NCBI GenBank assembly: GCA_030037375.1
Contig: JASHRP010000272.1
Coordinates: 1 to 32,664, forward strand
Direction of reading: 5' to 3'
DNA from: Bryobacteraceae bacterium
Lineage (GTDB): Bacteria > Acidobacteriota > Terriglobia > Bryobacterales > Bryobacteraceae
DNA length: 32,664 nt
Part shown: positions 23,514 through 30,408 of the stretch, one piece after another
Layout: each line of letters begins with the position of its first letter
Position numbering within the stretch: position 1 is the stretch's first letter
The notes under the pieces: generated by a model
The model's database searches: none
What the model saw: the letters and a program-made list of their open reading frames with translations, nothing else
What the model was told of the DNA's origin: nothing
Made by a program: the position numbers and the translations under genes

Positions 23514-24743
23514 TTACACAAAACGAGAAGAAAGTTCCGCAGCAGGCGTTTCGGGGCCTTTGACCATCAGTGCATAAGCCGCTACGCCGATCAGCAAGAT
23601 GACGCCCGTCGCGGCCATGGGGGTTGCATAACTTCCCGTCACTTGCTTCAGCCACCCGGTCATGATCGGGGCAAGCGTACCGGCGACCGTCAGGGCCATA
23701 TTTTGCGCCCCCGCCACGCGGCCCGCCACGGATTTCGGCATCGCCGTTTGCGTCAGCGCCCAGTAATTCGCCGTCGCCACTCCCAATCCAGCCATCGAAA
23801 GTACGGAGAAGAATACCGCCTGAGACGTAGTCGCCGCAAGCGCTCCGAACGCGACCGTGGATGCGAGCATGAGCCCCACGATGGTAAAGTTCCGCCGCGT
23901 CGTCAACGGATCTGCCCCCCGCTCGATGAACCAATCCGCTGCAATTCCTGCCAAGATCGCCATCGCCGCCATTCCGCCGTAACTGAAGCCGCTATAAAAG
24001 CCTGACGAAGTAAGCGAAAGATGCCTTTGCTCGACGAAGTACGCCGGCAGCCACGTCATCGCGTAAAACACAAAGTAGTTGTAGGAAAACGTGCCGATCA
24101 GCACGCCCCACATCAGCCGTGAATTGAGCAGGCTGGCGAAAGGAATCTCGGTCTGATTCGTTTCCACAGCGGTCTTTCCGGGCGGACGCCCGCCCGCCGC
24201 GAATAACAACCACGGAACCAGCCACAACAATCCGTAGAGGCCTTGATCCGCGAACATCGCCCGCCAGCCATGTTCGTGAATCAACCATGCCGCGATCGGA
24301 GCCGCCACCGCAGGCCCATACTTCGATCCCGAAAAGAATATCCCCGTCGCCATGCCGCGCCGGCGCTCTTCGATGTGATCGCGAATCCAGCGCAAGCCCG
24401 CCGGCGTAACCACAGCCTCGAATAAACCCAACAGCAACCGGAACCCGAGTATCGCCAAGAACCCGCCCGCCAGCCCGCATGCGGCGCTGCACAAACACCA
24501 CAAGAGGAACCCCACGGCCAGCGGCCATTTCGGACCGAAACGGTCGACCAGCGACCCCGCGGGAATCTGAAGCAGGCCGTAGGTCCAGAAAAACGCGGAG
24601 CCCAGCGCCCCGCGGCCGGTATCGCTCAAATGAAACTCCGCGGCAAACGCCGGCACGGCGAGCGCATAAGCGATGTTGGTCCGATGCGTATACGCCACGC
24701 TCAGCCCCACGCTGAGCAGACACACCAGGAACCAGCGGCGCAT
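23514..24743 (-). CDS. MFS transporter, anion:cation symporter (ACS) type
   Basis: The product is 409 residues with 12 predicted spans. The N-terminus has VAYTHRTNIAYALAVPAF, and the first half has FFWTYGLLQIPAGSLVDRFG, the ACS-like form of the MFS loop 2-3 signature, followed by GLFEAVVTPAG in helix 4-5. These carriers import organic acids such as glucarate, hexuronates or phthalate with protons or sodium. The substrate is not readable. The start is only 20 bp from the divergent DUF885 gene, and a -10-like box lies 6 nt before the ATG, with no ribosome-binding site. The C-terminus ends SSRFV. Confidence 0.86.
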   Translation of the reverse strand: MRRWFLVCLLSVGLSVAYTHRTNIAYALAVPAFAAEFHLSDTGRGALGSAFFWTYGLLQIPAGSLVDRFGPKWPLAVGFLLWCLCSAACGLAGGFLAILGFRLLLGLFEAVVTPAGLRWIRDHIEERRRGMATGIFFSGSKYGPAVAAPIAAWLIHEHGWRAMFADQGLYGLLWLVPWLLFAAGGRPPGKTAVETNQTEIPFASLLNSRLMWGVLIGTFSYNYFVFYAMTWLPAYFVEQRHLSLTSSGFYSGFSYGGMAAMAILAGIAADWFIERGADPLTTRRNFTIVGLMLASTVAFGALAATTSQAVFFSVLSMAGLGVATANYWALTQTAMPKSVAGRVAGAQNMALTVAGTLAPIMTGWLKQVTGSYATPMAATGVILLIGVAAYALMVKGPETPAAELSSRFV

Positions 24744-24748
24744 GCATT

Positions 24749-24755
24749 TATACTA
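24749..24755. promoter_or_regulatory. Overlapping divergent -10-like boxes
   Basis: TATACT (24749-24754, plus strand) lies 9 nt before the DUF885 ATG at 24764. On the minus strand TAGTAT (24755-24750) lies 6 nt before the MFS ATG at 24743. The boxes share five bases, so both genes could not be started at the same moment from one DNA copy. Confidence 0.4.
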
Positions 24756-24763
24756 CGAGATAG

Positions 24764-26521
24764 ATGTGTAGAGATAAGACGCGTATTTTCGCGCTCCTGT
24801 TTTCGATGTCCGCCTCCATCGCCTTTTCTCAAACGCCTCCCGCATGGGTTACGAAGAGCAATCAGAACGCTCAACTCTTGATCGATATTCAGTCGAAGTA
24901 CGGCCCCGAAGGCGCTTCCGCAAGCGGCGTACGCGGCCTGGATGAGCAGATCTCCATCCCCGGGGCCGAGACTCGCGAGCGCGCGCTGGCCGATTATCGT
25001 GCCGCCAAGAAGGAGCTCGAATCCCGTCTCGCGTCGGAATCCGATCCGCTGATCAAGCAAGATTTGCAGATCCTGATCGACGCCACCGACCTCGACATTC
25101 GCAGCTCTGAGATCTTTCTCCGCTATTTCCTTCCCTATGGCAATCCCGCAGCGAGCATCTACGCGGGCGTTAGCGGTCTCCTGGACGATCAGGTGGAAGC
25201 GGCGCGCCGCCCTGCTGCTTTGGTCCGCCTGCGCAAGTACACGGGCCTCGAAGCAGGGTTCATCCCGATCACCGACCGCATGGAGAAGTACTATCGGGAT
25301 CGCGAAAAGACCCCGGGTCTGCTTGGGCCTCCTAAGACCGAAGTCGAGAAGGATCTGGCGAAGACGGAGACCTATTTCACCGGCATCTCCCTCCTGCTTG
25401 AAAAATATAAGCTGACCGGCTATCAGCCGGCCATGGCGAAACTCAAAGAGCAGCTCGCCGCCTACGACGATCTCGTGCGCAAGGAAGTGCTTCCCAGAGC
25501 CCGCACGGATTTCCGCCTGCCGCCCGAAGTTTACAAGCTGCGCCTGGAAAACTACGGCGTCGACTATGCGCCTGAGGATCTCGCGGCGCTCGCTCACCAG
25601 AGGTTCGGCGAATGGCAAACGGAAATGCAGAAGGTCGCCTCGCAGATCGCGCAAGAGCGGCATTTGCCGTCCTCAAACTATCGCGATGTGATCCGCACGC
25701 TCAAGAAAGATCAGCTCGCGCCGGATCAGGTTATGCCGCACTATCGGCAGACGCTCTCGGACATCGAGACCATCCTTCGCCGGGAGCGTCTCGTCACGTT
25801 GCCTGAACGCCCCGCGATCGTTCGTCTCGCCACCGCCGCCGAAACCGCGCAGCAGCCCGCCCCTCACATGCGACCGCCCGCGCTCATTAATAACACCGGC
25901 GAGCGCGGACAATTCGTGCTTCCCATGGGCACCATCGGCGAAGGCGGCAAATCGCTGAAGTACGACGATTTTACGTTCGCGGCCGCCGCGTGGACCCTCA
26001 CCGCCCATGAAGCCCGTCCCGGTCACGAACTGCAGTTCGACAATATGGTCGAGCGCGGCGTATCCCTAGCTCGCGCCATGTTCGCCTTCAACAGCACCAA
26101 CGTCGAGGGCTGGGGATTGTACGCGGAATGGTTCATGCTTCCCTACATGCCCGACGACGCCAAATTGATCTCGCTGCAACTGCGCCTGCTCCGCGCCGCC
26201 CGTGCGTTCATCGATCCCGAGCTTCAATCCGGGAAGGTCACACCACAGCAAGCCATGCAAATTCTGCAAAACGACGTTGTTTGCTCCGAAGCATTCGCGA
26301 CCGAGGAGGTAGACCGCTTCACCTTCGGAATGCCGGGCCAGGCCGGTTCCTATTTCGACGGCTTTACACGCCTGCTCGCCTTGCGCAGCGATACCGAAAA
26401 AGCCATGGGCGCCAGGTTCAACGTTCAGCGCTTCCACGATTTCATCCTGTCGCAAGGCCTGTTGCCTCCCAATTTGCTGCGCAAAGCGGTGATGGAAGAA
26501 TTTGTCGCGCGAGCCAATTGA
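24764..26521 (+). CDS. DUF885-family metallopeptidase
   Basis: The product is 585 residues, the usual length for DUF885. An N-terminal signal peptide ends near residue 20 (SIAFSQ), so the protein is exported. The zinc site is visible as H415-E416-A-R-P-G-H421 followed by E448 in EGWGLYAEW, the HExxxxH...E arrangement of the family. Family members are predicted carboxypeptidase- or dipeptidase-like zinc hydrolases. EEVDRFTFGMPGQAGSYFDG near the C-terminus is another conserved stretch. The gene is followed after 3 nt by an MFS exporter-type gene, implying co-translation. A -10-like TATACT lies 9 nt before the ATG. Confidence 0.88.
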   Translation: MCRDKTRIFALLFSMSASIAFSQTPPAWVTKSNQNAQLLIDIQSKYGPEGASASGVRGLDEQISIPGAETRERALADYRAAKKELESRLASESDPLIKQDLQILIDATDLDIRSSEIFLRYFLPYGNPAASIYAGVSGLLDDQVEAARRPAALVRLRKYTGLEAGFIPITDRMEKYYRDREKTPGLLGPPKTEVEKDLAKTETYFTGISLLLEKYKLTGYQPAMAKLKEQLAAYDDLVRKEVLPRARTDFRLPPEVYKLRLENYGVDYAPEDLAALAHQRFGEWQTEMQKVASQIAQERHLPSSNYRDVIRTLKKDQLAPDQVMPHYRQTLSDIETILRRERLVTLPERPAIVRLATAAETAQQPAPHMRPPALINNTGERGQFVLPMGTIGEGGKSLKYDDFTFAAAAWTLTAHEARPGHELQFDNMVERGVSLARAMFAFNSTNVEGWGLYAEWFMLPYMPDDAKLISLQLRLLRAARAFIDPELQSGKVTPQQAMQILQNDVVCSEAFATEEVDRFTFGMPGQAGSYFDGFTRLLALRSDTEKAMGARFNVQRFHDFILSQGLLPPNLLRKAVMEEFVARAN

Positions 26522-26524
26522 CGC

Positions 26525-27727
26525 GTGGCGGCCTATGGCGCGTTTCGCACGCGAGATTACCGTTTTCTCTTAGCCGGCAATGTTCTGTGGGTGCTCGGCT
26601 CACAGATGCTGCAGATCGTCGTCGGCTGGGATCTTTACCAAGCCACGCGATCACCCTTGGCCCTGGGCAACGTAGGCCTTGTCCAGATCATGCCGGTGCT
26701 GCTGCTCACCTTCGCGGCCGGTCACGTTGCGGACCGCTACGACCGCCGCAAGACTCTGGTCCTCGCGCAAAGCATCGTCGCGTTGACGGGATTTGTCCTC
26801 GCGTTTGCGGGAACGTGGCGAGGCGTGACCCTGATTTATTCCTGCTTGTTCCTGTCGGCGATCGCGCGGACTTTCCAATTTCCGGCCGCCTCTTCCCTGC
26901 TCCCAAAGATCGTCCCGATGGAGCACCTGAGCAACGCCATTTCCTGGAACGGGATGGGCCGCGAAATCGCGACCATGACCGGTCCCGCGATCGCGGGATT
27001 GCTGCTCGCCTGGCTCGGCAGCTCGGCGGTCTATCTCGCGCAAGCGGCCGCGTCGGTAGCGACGGTGATTTGTTATGCGTCCCTCAAATCACCAGGCCCT
27101 CCCGAAGCGGCTTCGGAAGCCGGCGGCCTCAAAGCCGTGGCCGAAGGCATTCGTTTTGTCTTTCGCGAAAAATTGGTGCTAGGCGCGATGAGCCTCGACC
27201 TTCTCGCTGTCTTCTTCGGCGGAGCGACGGCTCTGCTGCCGATTTTTGCGGAAGACATCTTGCGCATCGGTCCGCAAGGCCTGGGTTGGCTGCGAGCCGC
27301 GCCTGCCCTCGGCGCGGGAACCATGGCTTTTTGGCTGGCTCACCGGCCGCCCATCCGCAGGGCCGGGATCACTCTGCTCTCGGTAGTCGCCGGATTCGGC
27401 ATCGCCACCGTGGGTTTCGCGATCTCCCGCTCGGAATGGCTCTCGTTCGCCTTGCTTGCCGCCACGGGCGCGCTCGACAGCGTCAGCGTGGTCCTGCGCT
27501 CCTATCTCGTTCATTCCCGCACCCCCGATCCTCTCCGCGGCCGCGTCAACGCGGTGAACGCTCTCTTCATCAGCTCGTCGAATCAATGGGGCGCGGTCGA
27601 GTCCGGGCTAGCCGCTAAGTGGCTCGGCACCGTCCCCTCCGTCGTTTTTGGCGGCGCCGCGACCGTCTTTGTCGCGGCCATCATCACCGCGGCCTCAACT
27701 AGCCTCCGCCGCTGGCGGAATTCCTAA
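26525..27727 (+). CDS. MFS transporter, exporter (MFS_3/enterobactin-exporter-like) type
   Basis: The product is 400 residues from GTG 26525, 3 nt after the DUF885 stop. It has about 12 spans, with the opening FRTRDYRFLLAGN, GHVADRYDRRKTLVL as the loop 2-3 signature, and FPAASSLLPKIVP with NAISWNGMGREIATMTGPA, typical of MFS_3 exporters. The late motif TPDPLRGRVNAVNALFI is also characteristic. Such proteins export siderophores or drugs. The close coupling to an exported peptidase gene suggests a shared task with a peptide or a toxic product, but that is only inferred from position. Confidence 0.86.
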   Translation: MAAYGAFRTRDYRFLLAGNVLWVLGSQMLQIVVGWDLYQATRSPLALGNVGLVQIMPVLLLTFAAGHVADRYDRRKTLVLAQSIVALTGFVLAFAGTWRGVTLIYSCLFLSAIARTFQFPAASSLLPKIVPMEHLSNAISWNGMGREIATMTGPAIAGLLLAWLGSSAVYLAQAAASVATVICYASLKSPGPPEAASEAGGLKAVAEGIRFVFREKLVLGAMSLDLLAVFFGGATALLPIFAEDILRIGPQGLGWLRAAPALGAGTMAFWLAHRPPIRRAGITLLSVVAGFGIATVGFAISRSEWLSFALLAATGALDSVSVVLRSYLVHSRTPDPLRGRVNAVNALFISSSNQWGAVESGLAAKWLGTVPSVVFGGAATVFVAAIITAASTSLRRWRNS

Positions 27728-27751
27728 GTTGATTGTTCTGGCGATCATGTG

Positions 27752-27771
27752 CATTCGCGTCCATTCGCGGC
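27752..27771. repeat. Short 10-bp tandem repeat in the convergent gap
   Basis: CATTCGCGTC (27752-27761) is followed by CATTCGCGGC (27762-27771), 9 of 10 bases identical, between two convergent gene ends. It may be a fragment of an interspersed intergenic element. Confidence 0.5.
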
Positions 27772-27780
27772 CAAATCCGC

Positions 27781-28497
27781 TCACCACTTCCCCTGCTCAC
27801 GGATCGCTCCTGCTAATCTCTTGCTCACCACCGCCTCGAACCCGTTCGACATCTTCAATAACCATCTCTTGCTCGACAGCGGCGAGATCTTGCGAATATG
27901 ATCCGTATTGATGATCGTCCCGCGATGCACCCTTCGGAATCGCGGGCTCTCCAGCTTCTCCTCCAAGACTTTCAGGCAGTGATCGCTCAAATAGCGCTTC
28001 TCTGCCACGGTCACGATATGCACCAACTCCCCCTCCGCCTGAAACGCGACGATCTCCGAAGGATCTAGCAAATACATGTCCGAGCCGCGCCGCCCCACGA
28101 TCTTTCGCAACCCCTCCGCCGCCACCGGAGCCGCAACCGCGGGCGCTTGCCGCCGAGCCTTCTCCACCGCTTGCTCCAGCCGCTCCCGGCGCACCGGCTT
28201 CAACACGTAATCGACCGCGCCCACTTCAAAAGCCTCCAAAGCATGCTGTTCGTACGCAGTGACGAAGATCACAGCCGGCTTCCGGCCGCCCCTTAGATAA
28301 CGCGCCGTCGACAGGCCATCCAGTTCAGGCATCTGCAAATCCAGCAGCACCAGATCCGGCTGAAGATCCAAAATCCCTTGCAATGCCTCCGTGCCGGTCG
28401 AAGCTTCTCCCGCGACTTCCAGGCCCGGCATCGCCTCCAGATGCTCCCGCAAAACCTGCCTGGCGATCGGTTCGTCGTCTGCAATCAGCACTCTCAT
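27781..28497 (-). CDS. LytTR-type response regulator
   Basis: The product is 238 residues. The start is ATG 28497, which opens directly into the receiver domain (MRVLIADDEP) and overlaps the kinase stop by 4 nt (ATGA); the longer frame to 28623 only adds sequence antisense to nothing and out of frame with the kinase. The receiver has D7/D8, phospho-acceptor D53 (VLLDLQMPELDG), T80 and K100 (YVLKP). The LytTR DNA-binding domain covers about 130-235, with IVAFQAEGELVHIVT and FRRVHRGTIINTDHIRKI. It should bind promoter direct repeats when phosphorylated by the adjacent kinase. The best candidate target is the control region at 30333-30408. Confidence 0.93.
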   Translation of the reverse strand: MRVLIADDEPIARQVLREHLEAMPGLEVAGEASTGTEALQGILDLQPDLVLLDLQMPELDGLSTARYLRGGRKPAVIFVTAYEQHALEAFEVGAVDYVLKPVRRERLEQAVEKARRQAPAVAAPVAAEGLRKIVGRRGSDMYLLDPSEIVAFQAEGELVHIVTVAEKRYLSDHCLKVLEEKLESPRFRRVHRGTIINTDHIRKISPLSSKRWLLKMSNGFEAVVSKRLAGAIREQGKW

Positions 28498-30332
28498 CGC
28501 ATCGCCTCCACCGCCTGCGCCTGGGTTTGCAGCGCCGCAACCGGGAACGCTGGAATTACCAGCGTGACCTCGGTTCCGTCCGCGCTCGATTGAATATCCA
28601 GCCGCGCCGCGGCGCCGTAGCACAGCTCCAACCGCCGCGCGACGTTCTCCAGGCCGATTCCGCCCGAATCGCCTTTCGCGAATCCCGCTCCCGTATCGCG
28701 TACGCGAATCTCCAATCCCCCAGCGCCATTCTGCCGAGCCTCGATCCGCACCAAACCTCCTTGAGTCAGCGGCGCGATACCGTGTTTCACCGCGTTTTCG
28801 ACCAACGGTTGAATGGACAGCACCGGGATCTGCATCGCCAGCGCCTCATCGGCGACGTCGACCTCCATCCGCAGCTTCGTGCCCAGTCGCAGCCGTTCGA
28901 TTTCGAGATATGCTCGCACGATGCGCAGCTCTTGCTCGAGCGGCAGATACGTCTTGCGAGTCTCCAGGAAGTAACGGAAGATGTCGGCAAGGTTCAGAAC
29001 CGTATCCCGCGCTCCGCGAGCCTCCTTTGGAATGATTCCATACAGCGCATTCAGAGCATTGAACAGAAAGTGCGGGTGAATCTGCGATTGCAGCGCGCGC
29101 AGTTCCGCTTGCGCGGCCAGCCTGCGCATTTCTGACTCGCGATATTGCTCAATCTGCTCCACCATCACCGAAGCCGCACGCGCCAGCGCCGCAAGATCCT
29201 CGCTCAGATATCTGCGGCCGCCCGCGCGCCGGCCCAGCAGCACATAGCGGGTGCGGCGCGAAGGGAGCCGGATCGGCGCGACAACCTCGGCGGCTTGCAA
29301 CTCCAGGCCCGCTCGCGCCGCGGCGAATTCGGAAACCAGCATCGGACGGTTCAGATCCAGCTTGTCGAGATCGGACGAATCGCAAACCGCCGAGTCCGCC
29401 CCATAGAATTCGCCGAGCTGCGCCGCCGCCGCTTCAACGTACGCCCGTTCTTCGCGCACCGGCTGCTTCAAGTTTCGCAACATTGCCTCCACGTCCTTGC
29501 GCCGGAAGACCATCCTGGTAAGCATCGTCTGCACGCGCGTGCGCAGTAAGGCAAACGCGATCAATAGGAGGCAAGCCGCGGCCAGTAAGAGTCCCTGCCG
29601 GGCCGGTTCGTCGATGCCTTGCAAGGGATCCAGCCGCCAGACCGCCGCGGCCGCCGAAACGAACAACGCTGCCAGCATGACGTTCGCAAGAAATCGCAGG
29701 AATGCGTCCAACAGCACGAAGCGGTAATCCTGCAACAAAACCAGCAGCGCCAGCGGAATCGCGGCATGATGGAACGCCAGTTCCCGCGACCAAACCTGCT
29801 GCGCGTGCTCCCCACCCAAGTGCACGAACGAAATCGCCAGCAGGAAGAGCGACATCGTGCCAATCATTCTAGAGGTCGAAGCGCGCCTGTCGCTCTGGCG
29901 CAATCCGGAGGCCGCGGCCACGCATGTCAGCGCGACGAACCCCGCGGTGATGAGATTGAGCCCCCAGCGATGGTAGCGTGCGTCGCCTTCAAAAAGTTCG
30001 GCGAGGTGCAACGTAATCGCGGCCGAGCTCAAAACGTATCCCATTCGCACAAGCACGGGTTGCCGTCCCGCCAGGCATAGATCGAACAGCACCGCGGGCA
30101 GCAAACTCAGCACCGAAAACGCTAGCGTATCGGTGCCGTTGCGCGCCCCGAAGTCCAACACCAATAGCGAGGACAGGTTCCAAACCAGCGCCAGCGCGGC
30201 GGCAAGCATCGGCTTCACGCTTCCCCGAAACCTACGCGCCGCGCGATCCTGAATCAGAAGATAGAGGAAGATCCCGAAAATCAGCACGCCGGCCGTGTGG
30301 CCCAAAGTGTTGACCAGCAGGGATTCCTTCAC
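28494..30332 (-). CDS. LytS-like sensor histidine kinase
   Basis: The product is 612 residues from GTG 30332. The N-terminal half has about eight membrane helices (residues 10-265), followed by a GAF-like linker (about 280-395). The kinase core begins with the LytS-type motif LQSQIHPHFLFNALNALYG, in which H421 of PHFLFN is the phospho-acceptor. The ATPase domain follows, with LVENAVKHG (N513), DTGAGF and GIGLENVARRL. It passes phosphate to the LytTR regulator encoded immediately downstream. The membrane part has no known ligand domain, so the signal is unknown. A -10-like TATCAT lies 6 nt before the GTG, with no ribosome-binding site. Confidence 0.92.
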   Translation of the reverse strand: MKESLLVNTLGHTAGVLIFGIFLYLLIQDRAARRFRGSVKPMLAAALALVWNLSSLLVLDFGARNGTDTLAFSVLSLLPAVLFDLCLAGRQPVLVRMGYVLSSAAITLHLAELFEGDARYHRWGLNLITAGFVALTCVAAASGLRQSDRRASTSRMIGTMSLFLLAISFVHLGGEHAQQVWSRELAFHHAAIPLALLVLLQDYRFVLLDAFLRFLANVMLAALFVSAAAAVWRLDPLQGIDEPARQGLLLAAACLLLIAFALLRTRVQTMLTRMVFRRKDVEAMLRNLKQPVREERAYVEAAAAQLGEFYGADSAVCDSSDLDKLDLNRPMLVSEFAAARAGLELQAAEVVAPIRLPSRRTRYVLLGRRAGGRRYLSEDLAALARAASVMVEQIEQYRESEMRRLAAQAELRALQSQIHPHFLFNALNALYGIIPKEARGARDTVLNLADIFRYFLETRKTYLPLEQELRIVRAYLEIERLRLGTKLRMEVDVADEALAMQIPVLSIQPLVENAVKHGIAPLTQGGLVRIEARQNGAGGLEIRVRDTGAGFAKGDSGGIGLENVARRLELCYGAAARLDIQSSADGTEVTLVIPAFPVAALQTQAQAVEAMR

Positions 30333-30338
30333 AGCTAA

Positions 30339-30344
30339 ATGATA
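30339..30344 (-). promoter_or_regulatory. -10-like box next to the kinase start
   Basis: TATCAT on the minus strand (5/6 match) lies 6 nt before GTG 30332, without a Shine-Dalgarno sequence. It is compatible with a leaderless transcript. Confidence 0.35.
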
Positions 30345-30368
30345 TCGTCTTGATTCCCTTTGAGGTCC

Positions 30369-30399
30369 TTGAAACCTTTTTACAACCGGTAGGTATAAC
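30369..30399 (+). promoter_or_regulatory. Promoter candidate of the ADOP permease
   Basis: TTGAAA (30369-30374) and TATAAC (30394-30399) are 19 bp apart. The -10 ends 9 nt before ATG 30409. The GGT-ATA-ACC inverted repeat at 30392-30400 covers the -10 and could be an operator. Confidence 0.4.
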
Positions 30400-30408
30400 C
30401 TAAGTAGA

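Noticed and set aside
26128-27618. A 496-codon plus-strand frame across the DUF885 and MFS genes
   Set aside because: It runs out of frame through two well-supported genes, is extremely rich in Arg/Ser/Pro and has no motif.
28498-28623. Longer N-terminus of the LytTR regulator
   Set aside because: The receiver domain starts at ATG 28497, which overlaps the kinase stop in the usual ATGA manner.
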